Source: Paguma larvata
Lineage: Eukaryota; Chordata; Mammalia; Carnivora; Viverridae
NCBI GenBank assembly: GCA_030068075.1
Contig: CM057844.1
Span: forward strand, 11,330,001 to 11,394,000
Length of the DNA: 64,000 nucleotides
Reading direction: 5' to 3'
The notes under the pieces: model-generated
What the model saw: only the letters and a program-made list of their open reading frames with translations
Told to the model about the DNA's origin: nothing
The model's database searches: none
In this document: positions 12,601-24,089 of the stretch, piece after piece
How positions within the stretch are numbered: position 1 is the stretch's first letter
Layout of the letters: each line of letters begins with the position of its first letter
Position numbers and translations under genes: made by a program

Positions 12601-12834
12601 TTGGTCATTATTTACTAATGTTGGTGATGGGATAATAATCTTCTGCTTGGATTCTGCTATGATAATGTGGTGGTGTGTTCTCAGAAACATAAGAATATTT
12701 GCCCTGTGTAGCTAAGATAGGTGGTAAAATTCATGTCAGAGGATAATACAGATGGAAGATGTACTGAGTGTTTGTTTCATCTGAATTCTCCCTTATCCTT
12801 AAAACTTTAGATTAAAAAAGAAAAGAAAAGAAAA
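9695..12834. other. Unique intronic block, possibly containing conserved non-coding DNA
   Basis: About 3.1 kb with almost no recognisable repeat. The 10240-11200 part retains several CpGs (for example 'aaaacgcgtg' near 10426) and is the longest repeat-free stretch of normal complexity in the first intron. A 28-bp tandem duplication lies at 11919-11968. A MIR-like trace occurs near 12290-12340. Confidence 0.4.
11919..11968. repeat. Short tandem duplication (28-bp period)
   Basis: The 22-nt block that begins taatgtaaaatgtagaaag is present at 11919-11940 and again at 11947-11968, without change. Confidence 0.85.
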
Positions 12835-13028
12835 GTGACACCTGGGTGGCTTGGGTGGCTATGTGTCCAATTTCAGCTCAGATCGTGATCTCATAGTTCA
12901 TGGGCTCAAGCCCTGCGTTGGGCTCTGTGGTGACGGCTCAGAGCCTGGAGCCTGCTTTGGATTCTGTGTTCCTCTGCCCTTCCCTGACTCACGTTCTGTC
13001 TCTCAAAAATAAACATTAAAAAAAAAAG
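12835..13028 (+). mobile_element. Felid CAN-SINE, sense, shortened body
   Basis: Starts at 'acacctgggtggc' with a small internal repeat of 'gggtggct', continues through 'catgggctcaagccctgcg' and 'tctcaaaaataaacatt', and ends in an A run. It is preceded by an (AAAAG)n stretch. 'ttagatt' flanks both sides but is not a clean target-site duplication. Confidence 0.9.
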
Positions 13029-14555
13029 TTTAGATTTGCCTTTGCTTTACCTGTTAAGCTTTCATATTTATGCCAAAGTAAATTTAGTGGATTAGAGAAA
13101 TATAATATTTTTGACTGAAATATTTTTCATGCTTTGTTGTATAGATCTTCATTTATCTGATTTGTCTTACCAGCTTTGACTTTCCTTCACATCTTAGCAG
13201 CAATTCTTTCTTTGTAGCTTTTCACATCAGAATTATTTGTATCTGGGTGCAGACTTGGGTTTGTGTATAGCCCTGGGCTTTCCTCAGAACAACTTTTGCA
13301 TATTAAACCCTGCCCATGTCTTCAAGTTCATGGGTAGTTCTTAGCAACTCACTATGCGAATTACACAAGTAAATTTTTATGATCTACACAATATACTCTT
13401 ATTGTGAAGTCCTAGCTATCATCATTTACTTCATTTCTTTATTGCCATCATTGCAGCTAAACAACCTAGCACACAGTTTCTTGAGGAAGGAGTGCATGTT
13501 TCTCTTTTGGCTCCTGTTTAGAATCCCTGCCCTTTTATTCATATGGTGAAGTCTGGTTCGTCTTTCAGGTTTGAGCTCCAGTGTTTTTCTTCTCTTTTCT
13601 GCAGGCTCCCTTTTTCCCTCTCCCCCTCCTTCTCTGACTCTGTCCTGAAGATTTATTTAACCTCAATGGTCAGTGGGGCCAAGAGGTAGCATTTCTATGA
13701 CTTGTATGATTGTTCTTCATTACAAAGCCTGGGAGCTCCTTGTGGAAGAAGCCGGTGGCTCAAAGATATAGTTAAAATATAAATAAATAAATTTCTGTTG
13801 AATTGAATTCAGTGACCCTTTGTCTATGTCGAAGCACTGTCATAGTCTGATTGGCACACAGATTGACTGATTGCCACATGGGTAAACCAAAGTTAGTGCT
13901 CCTGCTTACTGAAGAACTACGTATTCGTGTAGAGGCTCTGTTCTTTTGAAGAGAAGGGTTGTTTAGCTTTAGTTGTGATAACATCTATTACAGTTTATAA
14001 TACCTTTCCATTACTGTAGTAATCAGAATGCTTTGGGCTGCAGGTTATAGAAATCACAACCTGAACTGGATTCAACAATAAGGAATGGTATAATGTTACA
14101 TATGAGGAAGTTGAGAGATAGGTGGCCCGACCCCAGGGATATTTGGTTCAGGAACTCCACTGATGATATCAAGGACCTAGTTCTCTTCTGTCATCATCAT
14201 TGTTGGCCTCTTCCTTAGGCTGATGGCAGAAAGGCTACTGCATTGCCAGAAAAACTCATCACACAAAAATATCTAAAGAAAAAAACCCCATCATTTTTTG
14301 TTGTTTACTCTTTTCTTTTCCTCAGAAGCTTCCCAGCAGACCTCTCCTCACATTTTGGTGATTGGCTAATGTTGGGTCACATGTCCATTCCTGAGCTAAT
14401 CACTGACAAAAATCACATACTTAACTGTGAGTTGGGGGCAGTAGAACGCAGAACAAAATTAGGATTCTGTTAGGAAAGGAGAAAGAAGTAGGTGGGCAGA
14501 TAACCACAAGTATCCTACTAACCTTGGAACTTGCCATCATTTTGTGACCAGTAAT

Positions 14556-14690
14556 AAGGGTGATAACTACAGCTATCATTGGTTGAGCATTTGCTATGGC
14601 CAGGCACTGTGCTAAGTACTTTTTACATAATGATTCTCATTTTCAAATGAGAAATCTGAGGTTCAGAAAGGTCAAACAGTGCCAGAGTGC
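14556..14690 (+). repeat. MIR
   Basis: Contains the MIR core 'ccaggcactgtgctaagtac' followed by 'aaatgagaaatctgaggttc'. It is an ancient SINE, sense. Confidence 0.85.
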
Positions 14691-15269
14691 CTAAAGAATC
14701 TTCACTCCGTGACAGCAGAGAAATATGAAAAAGAAGAGGGGCTAAATTGAAATTTAATCAGCTATTATTCTATTTAAAATGTTACAGGTTACGTATTTAA
14801 AGAGTTAAAAAATATATAGTTGTGCCATTTAAGTCTTCCTTACCAAAGCCATGCCTTTTGCCATTATTTTTGGCTAACACAGAGCTGGCTGTGGAAAATG
14901 GATGTTTTTGTTTTGAAAAATCAAATGCAGTAGATTAAAAAAAAACGCCACCACAAAGTTTGTTTATATCTTCATTTCACTCAAATCGAATAGATGAAAT
15001 GGGATCTGGCCTTTTTCATATTGTTTATGTTCTGCTTTGCTTTTTGGTTCTGGGGCAGAATTCCTGGTTCTGTTTGAATTTGTTTTCCTCTCAAGTATCA
15101 TTTGCAAGATTATTGTGTAAATTAATAAGGAGAGAGTATTTCTAGTCAGTAAGCATAGTAATTGTCCTAGTATGACATAATACAATGCTATTTTATTAGC
15201 ATTATAAAATACCTTTTAAATACGTGTTCCCTTAACCTCATTCTACTTTTTTTTTTAAGTCTAGAGGGT

Positions 15270-15349
15270 GATTTACATAAGTAACCACTGTAATATTTAA
15301 AATGAAATTGATTTACATAGATAACCACTGTAATATTTAAAATAAAAGG
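15270..15349. repeat. 40-bp tandem duplication
   Basis: Two adjacent 40-bp units beginning gatttacata at 15270 and 15310. They differ at two positions in the first 34 bases and more at the end, so this is a fairly old tandem duplication. Confidence 0.85.
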
Positions 15350-15989
15350 TCAGTTGAGGGTCTCACTCCTTTTCATCTCTTAATATAATGGCAAAGTTAG
15401 ATGCTTATTCTGTATTTCATTTATGTGTAATAAAAAGGCCTATGTAAATAAAGTACTCAAAATCGAAGTGACTAAAGTTGTTTTTGTTCAATGAAACTGT
15501 TATATAAATGGCATTATCGTGTGTGTGCATATGGACAGGGATTACACAGAGACTGAGGAATGATGTTATATCCTCTGATGGATAGCTTCTGATTTTTGTT
15601 TTAGCCATTATAATGCAACACATTAGGTGCTTAATTAAGTGAAATTACTCAATCTAAAGCAGCCATCTGTAACTATTTGGTTATCTATTGCTGTTTATTT
15701 CTTTTTAATTTTTATTTTTTTAATGATTTATTGTCAAATTGGTTTCCATACAACACCCAGTGCTCATCCCAACAAGTGCCCTCCTCTGTGCCCATCGCTC
15801 ACTCTACCCCTCCCACACTCCCTTCACCCCTCAGTTTGTTCTTAGTCTTTGAGAGTCTCTTATGTTTTGTCTTCCTCTCTCTCTGTGTCTTTTTTCCTTC
15901 CCCTCTTCCCCTCCCCCCTGATTTTCTGTTAAGTCTCGCAAAGTCCACCTATGAGTGAGAACATATGGTATCTGTCTTTCTCTGACTGA

Positions 15990-18900
15990 CTTATTTCACT
16001 CAGCATAATACCCTTCAGTTCTATCCATGTTGCCACACATGGCCAGATTTCATTCTTTCTCATTGCCAAGTAGTGTTCCTTTGTACATATATATACACTT
16101 CTTCTTTATCCCTTCATCAGTTGATGGACACTTAGTCTCTCTCCATGATTTGGCTATTGTTGAAAGTGCTGCTATAAACATCAGGGTACACGTGCCCCTA
16201 TGCATCAGCAGTCCTGTATCTCTTGGATAGATTCCTAGCAGTGCTTTTGCTGGGTCATAGGGTAGTTCTATTTGCATTTTTTTGAGGAACCTCCACACAG
16301 TTCTCCAGAGCGGCTGCACCAGTTTGCATTCCCACCAACAGTGCAAGAGGGTGCCCATTTCTCCACATTCTCGCCAGCATCTATAGTTTCTTATTTATTC
16401 ATTTTAGCCACTCTGACCGGTGTGAGGTGGTATCTCAGTGTGGTTTTGATTTGTATTTCCCTGATGATGAGTGACATTGAGCATCGTTTCATGTGTCTGT
16501 TGGCTGTCTGGATGTCATCTTTGGAGAAGTGTCTATTCATATCTTCCACCCATTTCTTCACTGGATTATTTGTTTTTCAGGTGTCGAGTTTAGTAAGTTC
16601 TTTATACATTTTAGATACTAGTCCTTTATCTGATATGTCATTCGCAATTATCCTTTCCCATTCCATTGGTTGCATATTAGTTTTGTTGTTTCCTTTGCCG
16701 TGCAGAAGCTTTTTACCTTGATGAGGTTCCAATAGTTCATTTTTGCTTTTAATCCTTTACCTTTGAGGATGTGTCAAATAAGAAGTTAGTGCAGCTCTGG
16801 TCAAAGAGGTTATTTCCTGCTTTCTCCTCTAGGATTTTGATGGTTTCCTGTCTCACATTCAGGTCCTTCATCCATTTAGAGTTTATTTTTGTGAGCGGTG
16901 TAAGGAAGTGGTCTATTTCATCCTTCTGCATGTTGCTGTCCAGTTCTCCCAGCACCATTTGTTAAAGAGGCTGTGTTTTTTCCACTGGGTACTCTTTCCT
17001 GCTTTGTCAAAGATTAGTTGGCCATATGCTTGTGGGTCCATTTCTGAGTTCTCTATTCTATTCTACTGGTCTATGTGTCTGTTTTTGTGCCAGTACCATG
17101 CTGTCTTGATGATCACTGCTTTGTACTAGAGGTTAAAGTCTGGGATTGTGATGCCTCCCACCTTGGTTTTTTTCTTCAGTATTACTTTGGCTATTCGGGG
17201 TCTTTTGTGGTTCCATACAAATTTTAGGACTGTTTGCTCTAGCTGTGAGAAGAATGCTGGTGCAATTTTGATTGGGATTGCATTGAATGTGTAGATTACT
17301 TTGGGTAGTATTGCCATTTTAACAATATTTATTCTTCCAATCCATGAGCAATGGGATGTTTTTCCATTTCCTTGTGTCTTCTTCAATTTCCTTCATAAGT
17401 TTTTTTAATAGTTTTCAGCGTAGAGGTCTTTTACATCTTTGGTTAGGTTTATTCCTAGGTATTTGATGGTTTTTGGTGCAATTGTGAATGGGATTCGCTT
17501 CTTTATTACTCTTTCTATTGCTTCATTGTTGGTGTAAAGGAATGCAACTGATATCTGTACATTGATTTTGTATCCTTCAACTTTGACAAATTCATGGATC
17601 AATTCTAGTAGGCTTTTGGTGGATTCTGTTGGGTTTTCCATGTAAAGTATCATGTCGTCTGCAAAAAGTGAAAGTTTGACTTCTTCCTTGACAATCTTGA
17701 TGCCTTTTATTTGGCTTTGTTGTCTCATTACTGAAGCCAAGACCTCCAGCACTATGTTAAATAGCAGTGGTGAGAGTGGACATCCCTGTCGTGTTCCTGA
17801 TCTTAGGGGGAAGGCTCTCAGTTTTTCCCCATTGAGGATGATATTAGCTGTGGGCTTTTCATAAATGGCTTTTATGATGCCTAAGTATGTTCCTTCTATC
17901 CTGACTTTCTCGAGAGTTTTTATTAGGAAACGATACTGTATTTTGTCAAATGCTTTTTCTGTATCAATCAACAGGATCATATGGTTCCTTCTTTTGTTAA
18001 TGTGATGTATCACATTGATTGATTTGTGAATAATGAACCAGCCCTGCAACCCAGGGATGAATCCTCCTTGATCATGGTGAATAATTCTTTTTATATGCTT
18101 TTGGATTCTGTTTGCTAATATCTTGTTAAGGATTTTTGCATCCACATTCATCAAGGATATTGGCCTGTAGTTCTCTTTTTTTGCTGGGTCTCTATCTGGT
18201 TTGGGAATCAAGGTGATGCTGGCTTCATAGAATGAGTCTGGGAGTTTTCCTTCCGTCTCAATTTTTTGTAACAGCTTGAGGAGAATAGGTATTAACTCTG
18301 TTTTAAATGTCTGGTAAAATTCCTCAGGGAAGTCATCTGGTCCAGGGCTTTTATTTGTTGGGAGATTTTTTGATAACTGATTCAATTTCTTCCCTAGTTA
18401 TGGGTCTGTTCAAGTTTTTTATTTCTTCCCGTTTGAGTTTTGGTAGCGTGTGGGTATTTAGTAATTTGTCTATTTCTTCCAGGTTGTTCAATTTTACGGC
18501 ATATAGTTTTTCATAATATTCTCTGATGATTGCTTGTATTTCTGAGGGATTGGTTGTAATTAGTCCTTTTTTGTTCGTGATTTTATCTGTTTGGGTTCTC
18601 TCTCTTTTCTTTTTGAGAAGCCTGGCTAGAGGTTTATCAATTTTGTTTATTTTTTCAAAGAACCAGCTCTTGGTTTCATTGATCTGTTCCACTACCTTTT
18701 CTGTTTCCAAATGATTAATTTCTGCCCTGATCTTTGTTATTTCTCACTTTTTGCTGGGTTTGGGGTGTTTTAGCTGTTCTGCTTCTAGTTCCTTAGGCAT
18801 GCTGTTAGAATCTGTGTTATTGATTTTTCTTGTTTCTTGAGATGTGCCTCGATTACAATATATTTCCCTCTCAGGACTGCCTTTGCCGCATCCCAAAGCG

Positions 18901-19760
18901 TTTGGATTGTTGTATTTTCATTTTCATTTGTTTCCATGTATTTTTAAATTTCTTCTCTGATTGCTTGGTTGACCCATTCATCTTTTAGTAGGTTGTTCTT
19001 TAGCCTCCATGTTTTTGGGGGTTTTGCAGACTTTTTCCTGTGGTTGATTTCAAGTTTCAAAGCATTGTGGTCTGAAAGTGTGCATGGTATGATCTCAGTT
19101 TTTTTATATTTATTCAGCACTTCTTTGTGCCCCAAAATATGGTCTGTCTTGGAGAATGTACCGTGTGCAGTTGATAAGAACGTAAATTCCTTTGCTTCTG
19201 AATGAAGGGCCTGAAGATGTCTGTTGGACCTATGTGTTCCAATGTGTTGTTCAGGGCCATTGTTTCTATGGTGATTCTCTATTTAGTGAATCTCTCCAGT
19301 GCTGTGAGTGGGGTATTAAGTTCCTCTGCAATTAGCACATTTTCATCGATAAGATTACTTATGTTTGTAATTAGTTGCTTTACAAATTTGGGTGCCCCAG
19401 AATTCGGCATGTAGATATTTATAATTGTTAGCTCTTCCTGCTGGATAGTCCCTGTGATTATTATATAATGCCCTTCTTCATCTCTTATTACATCTTTTAC
19501 TTTAAAGTCTAGTTTGTCTGATATAAGTGTGGCTACTCCAGCTTTCTTCTCAGTTCCCATAGCATGGTAGAGAGTTCTCCATCCCCTCACTTTCAATCTG
19601 AAGGTGTCTTCAGGTCTAAAATGGGTCTCCTAAAGACAGCATATAGATGGGTCTTGGTTTTTAATCCATTCTGTTACCCTGTGTCTTTTAATTGGAGCAT
19701 TTAGTCTGTTTACATTCAGTGTTAATATTGAAAAATATGAGTTTAATGTCACTGTGTTAT
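15990..19760 (-). pseudogene. Broken L1 ORF2 (endonuclease-reverse transcriptase)
   Basis: ORF2 encodes the endonuclease and reverse transcriptase used for target-primed insertion. Several frames survive. 19279-19596 carries endonuclease text (I-I-N-I-Y-M-P-N). 17405-18385 is a 326-codon stretch with the reverse transcriptase core, including K-A-F-D-K and, at about 17652-17667, the F-A-D-D catalytic motif. 16050-16358 holds the C-terminal H-C-W-W-E-C cysteine-rich segment. Stops and frameshifts separate the pieces. The catalytic motifs survive although the gene is dead, which fits a moderately young copy. Confidence 0.92.
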
Positions 19761-19799
19761 CTGTAGGTTTGTAAGTATGTCTCTGGTGCCCTGTGTTCC

Positions 19800-20950
19800 T
19801 TGCAACCTTTCCTTCATAGAGTCCCCCTCAGGATCTCTTGTAAGGTTGGTTCATTTGTGATGTATTGCTTCAGTTTTTGTTTATTTGGGAAGGCCTTTAT
19901 CTCTCCTTCCATCTGAATGACAGGCTGACCGGATAAAGGATTCTCGGCTGCATATTCTTCCTGTTCATCACATTGAAGATTTCCTGCCATTCCTTTCTGG
20001 CTTGCCAAGTTTCTGTAGATAAGTCTGCTACTACCCTAATGTGTCTGCCTTTGTATGTCAATGCCCGTTTATCCCTAGCTCCTTTCAGAATTCTCTCTTT
20101 GTATTTGTATTTTCACAGCTTCAGTATGAGGCATCGTGCTGAGGGTCTACTCTGGTTACATCTGAGGGGAGTTCTCTGTGCCTCTTGGATTTCAGTGCCC
20201 GTTTCCTTCTTCATGTTGGGATGTTCTCATCGATGATTTGTTCAAGTACCCCTTCGACTCCTTTCTCTCTCTCTTCTTCCTCTGGAATTCCTATAATATG
20301 GATGTTATTCCATTTGATTGCATAGCTCAGCTCTCAAATTCTCCTTTCCTGTTCCTCAATCAGTTTCTCTCTCTTTTTCTCTGCTTCCTCCTTTTCCATA
20401 ATTTTATCTTCTAATTCACCTATTCTCTCTTCTGCCTCTTTTTTTTTAAAGTTTTATTTATTTTTGAGAGAGAGAGAGATTGAATGTGAGTGGAGGAGGG
20501 GCAGAGAGAGAGAGAGACAGAATGTGAAGCAGGCTCCAGGCTCTGATCTGTCAGCACAGAGCCTGACTAGAGCCATGGGGCTAGAACTCACGGACCGCAA
20601 GAACATGACCTGATCCAAGGTCGGACGCTTAACTGACTGAGCCACCTAGGCGCCCCTCTTCTGCCTCTTCAATTCACGCTGTGGCCTCCTCCAATTTGCT
20701 TTGCACCTCATTTAAAGCATTTTTTAATTCCTCCTGACCATTTTTCAGGACCTTGATCTGTGCCTCAAGAGTCCCCCTGCTTTCTTCTGTGCTTTTTTCA
20801 AGCCCAGCGAGTATTTTTATGTTTATCATTCTCTTCTGTTAAGTTGCTGAGGTCTGCTTTCATCTTTTCTTGCGCTGTCACTATTTATTGTACATTCTTT
20901 GAGGGAAGTTCTTCTGTTTCGTCATTTTGTCTAGATGTGTATTAATTTGT
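19800..20950 (-). pseudogene. Broken L1 ORF1 (RNA-binding protein), split by a SINE
   Basis: It lies directly 5' of ORF2 on the minus strand. A 64-codon open piece at 19814-20008 comes from the C-terminal half. The 20670-20950 part is the region for the coiled-coil half, rich in Glu/Lys/Leu codons when read in reverse. The SINE at 20441-20655 interrupts it. ORF1 normally forms the trimeric L1 RNA-binding particle; this copy cannot. Confidence 0.75.
20441..20655 (-). mobile_element. Felid CAN-SINE inside the full-length L1
   Basis: Minus-strand SINE with T-rich left edge and reverse-complement head (gccacctaggcgcccc). A perfect 14-bp target-site duplication (ctcttctgcctctt) lies at 20427-20440 and 20656-20669. 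It is therefore younger than the L1 it interrupts. Confidence 0.95.
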
Positions 20951-20959
20951 TTCCTACTT

Positions 20960-22459
20960 CTCCCTGGAAAGGAAAAGGGTCAGACTGACAAACAGGAAAC
21001 AGAAAGTCACCACCGTACTGACCAATAGTACAGACAAACAAATCACAACCTAAAGAAGAATAATGAATGACACTCTGGAGGCATGCAACCTGACGTATCA
21101 GCCACACATTAAGTATAGGATGTGTGCTTTTACATAGAGAGAGTAGTGACAGGTGTGGGGAGAAGAAGAAATTGAACTTTGACCAGGTAGAGAGATTAGA
21201 AGACTTGATCCAGCTAGAGCGAAATCAGAATAAGGAAGGAAGCGAGGAAAGAGACATGAAGTTAGATTTTGCCCCGATGCTCTATGTGGCCTGACTGTTC
21301 AATAGAGGGAGAGAGAAAATTAAAGAGGGAGGTGTAGAACATGCATTCAGAGAGTGAATTAAGTGTCTGTTTAAGCAAGCCAAGAGCCCCGGGTGACTGG
21401 TTTAGAGGTGGGGAGAGATAGGAAGGAGAAGAGGGAGAATATATCCAAAACAGAAGAATTGACCTGGAATTAATCCAAGCTCTCCTGCAGTATTTGTGTC
21501 TCTGTGGCTATCACTCCTGCAGGAAGGAGTCTTTCTATGAGGAGGGGCGTGGCTTGGTGTAGGTGAGTCCCACCTCCTACTTCTAGCAGATTGGAATCCT
21601 AGGGTTTGGCTTTGTGGTTCTGCATGACCACAATGGCACCTCCCCCAGCCCCCTCTTCAGGGGAGAGAGTCCTCTACAGGGAGTCTAAAATCACCCCTCT
21701 CTTTCCATCCTCAACTCTGTCCAGATTGCAGGCACAGTGCGATTTGCTGGGCGATTGCGCGCCCCATACTCATCTGAGTTCCTTTAACTAGCTCAGACCG
21801 CTGCACCTTATATAAATTGTGTCTCTGATTTAGCAGTGGCGTGACCACAGTGGCGTCCCCCCAGCCTCTTCTTCATGAATCCCGAGTCTCAAATCACCCC
21901 ACTGTTTCCGCCTTCACTCTGCCCGGGTTGCAGTGCGATCTGCTGGGCGGTCGCACGCCCCTTGCATGCCTGGTTTCCCCTATGTAAATTGTGGCACTGA
22001 CTCAGCACCCATCCAGTGATGGCTCCCTGCATCTCCGTGTGGCGGCTGGGTCAGCGTTGCTGGCTGTGGAGTGAAGGGAGCTCCGTCAGTTGCGCCGTGA
22101 GCAACGGACCTTCTCTCCAGAAGCCTCGCATTTAGGGACTGGATGATAAGCTCCCTCTCTACCCTGGTGGGAGGTCCTTTCCCCGCTGCTCTTTCCCTTC
22201 CCCTTGCCTTTTCCGTGGAAGGGGCCTTGGGCCCGCTCCCTGCTCCTCTGTACCTACCCGGCTCCTTTTCTTTCTCCCAGATTGCACTCACTCAGTCTCT
22301 CAGGATTTTCTGGATTTCGCGTTCTCTTCCCTGTTGCCTCCAACTCCTCTTCCTGCAGATCTCTGGGATTGAGAGTCCCTCGGTTTCGGTCCTTTTAGTT
22401 TGCAAGACACAGGAGAGCAGCGGGTCCTCCTACTCCTCTGCCATGTTGGTCTCTCCCCC
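20960..22459 (-). promoter_or_regulatory. L1 5' UTR with monomer-like tandem units
   Basis: GC-richer and CpG-containing. Two related units are visible, one from about 21623 (gaccacaatggcacc) and one from about 21840 (gaccacagtggcgtcc). Each is followed by a 'ttgca...gtgcgat(t/c)tgctgggcg' block and a 'taaattgtg' block. L1 5' UTRs act as internal promoters; activity of this copy is unknown. Confidence 0.7.
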
Positions 22460-22596
22460 TATCTATTGCTGTTTTGACAAACCACCCCCAATCTTTGTGG
22501 TTTATAAGAGCAACCCTTTTCTTGTTTCTTATGATTATGTGTGTTGGCTGGGTCTCAAGTGGACAGTTCTTTTGCTGGTTATGCTTGGGTATTCTT

Positions 22597-22820
22597 TTAA
22601 ACTTTTTTTTTTTAAATGTTTATTTATTTTTGAGAGAGAGACAGACAGAGCATGAGCAGGGGAGAGGCATAGACAGAAAGGGAGACACAGAATCTGAGAC
22701 AGGCTCCAGGCTCTGAGCTGTCAGCACAGAGCCTGACGCGGGGCTCGAACTCGGGAACGGTGAGATCATGATCTGAGCCGAAGTCGGACGCTCAACCGAC
22801 TGAGCCACCCAGGCGCCCCT
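22597..22820 (-). mobile_element. Felid CAN-SINE, left member of a stacked pair
   Basis: Minus-strand SINE from a T-run to 'gagccacccaggcgcccc'. CpGs are well kept ('gacgcggggctcgaac'), so it is young. A 'taaacttttttttt' sequence occurs on both sides, as expected if this SINE inserted into the tail of its neighbour. The outer 16-bp target-site duplication starts at 22581. Confidence 0.93.
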
Positions 22821-23034
22821 AAACTTTTTTTTTTAATGTTTATTTATTTTTGAGACAGAGAGAGACAGAGCATGAGTGGGGGAGGGGCAGAGAGCGAGGG
22901 AAACAGAATCCGAAACAGACTCCAGGCTCTGAGCGGTCAGCACAGAGCCCGACGCGGGGCCCGAACTCACAGACCGCGAGATCATGACCTGAGCCGAAGT
23001 CGGACGCTCAACCGACTGAGCCTCCCAGGTGCCC
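22821..23034 (-). mobile_element. Felid CAN-SINE, right member of a stacked pair
   Basis: A second minus-strand SINE with a T-run, 'gacgcggggcccgaac' and a degraded head ('gcctcccaggtgccc'). The 16-bp repeat atgcttgggtattctt at 22581-22596 and 23035-23050 flanks both SINEs together. One insertion therefore made the outer duplication and the second SINE later landed inside it. Confidence 0.93.
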
Positions 23035-23050
23035 ATGCTTGGGTATTCTT

Positions 23051-24085
23051 ATGTGGCTGAATTCAGGTGGTGGCTTATCTAGATGTCCATGATAGTTTTA
23101 TCACATGGCTGGTGCCTTGTGTCACATGGCTGGTGGGGACAACCAGAAGTTTGGGCTCAGCTGGTATGTTGGGATGCTTTGGACTTGCTTTTTCTTCTCG
23201 CATAGTATCAGAGCTTGTTTCTCTTTAATGTGACTTCTCCAGCAAGGTAGCTGGACTCCTTACATGATAGCTCAGGACCCTCAAAGTGCAATAGGAAAAG
23301 CTGTCAAGCCTCCTTAGGGCTTAGGTGTAGGTCTAGCATTCTGCTCATTAAAGGGCTAATCCAGATTCAGTGTAGGAGGGGATAAATACCTGGCAGCTTT
23401 GTTCATTGGGGGCCATCTTTGGAGATTAGTTACCATAGTAACTATATTTTTTTGGAGTAACCATTCTTCCTTTGAGTATCTTAAAACTTTGAATTCTGTC
23501 CCTGCAAACAAGCACATGAACACTGTTACTTGCATAAATGTACACACAATTCTAGTAGAATTTTATAGGTTTCTTCGTCCTGGATTGGTCAGCTTAAGTA
23601 CACCTGGTCTAACTCATAAAGTTAGGAATTTACTATCTCCTAAGTGAGTGATTTAAATCATAATTTTATTATTTAAAATAGCTGTATAAAATTCTATTCT
23701 ATGATTGTTTCAGTTTTTTAGAATGACCTTTGAGTTGTTTCCTGGTTTTTGTTTTTGTTTTTTGTTTTTGTTTTGTCTTGTTTTGCTTTTTGCTGTTCAA
23801 ATAGCAGTGATTTTCTTGTACATAGCATTTGTATACTTGTCAATTTCCTTACCACAAGTACCTGAAAATATACTTTATGACTCAAAACGAATGGACGTTT
23901 TTAAGGATTTGGTAGATATTGGCTGCTTATATCTTTTTTCTTATTGAGAACTAAGTATTTTTAAGTTGTGTCATTGAATTTATATAAAAGAATATATCAT
24001 AGATGTAAGTTATGAAACATTAAAATAAAATCCCTTGCACTTTTATCATTAATTTAACTTGAATATTAGTAATAGTAATACGTGC
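23051..24085. other. Unassigned intronic DNA
   Basis: No gene was recognised. An imperfect (TTTTTG)n stretch lies near 23741-23785. Confidence 0.4.
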
Positions 24086-24089
24086 TCCT

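Larger units (their letters stand above)
13029..15681. other. Mostly unique intronic DNA with ancient repeats
   Basis: Contains a MIR (14556-14690), a 40-bp tandem duplication (15270-15349) and an old unassigned repeat-like segment near 14010-14500. No gene was recognised. Confidence 0.4.
15697..22459 (-). mobile_element. Full-length carnivore L1, antisense to TASP1
   Basis: It is flanked by a perfect 15-bp target-site duplication (tatctattgctgttt) at 15682-15696 and 22460-22474, so both ends are known. In the minus sense it runs as a GC-rich 5' UTR (about 20960-22459), ORF1 (about 19800-20950), ORF2 (about 15990-19760), and a 3' UTR with A-tail. Length is about 6.76 kb including a 215-bp SINE plus its duplicated 14 bp. 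Both ORFs are interrupted, so it cannot move by itself. Confidence 0.93.

Noticed and set aside
16272..16721. 149-codon plus-strand frame
   Set aside because: It is the antisense shadow of the L1 ORF2 C-terminal region and has no independent support.
22143..22655. 170-codon plus-strand frame
   Set aside because: It runs antisense through the L1 5' UTR, crosses the L1 end and enters a SINE, so it is not a gene.
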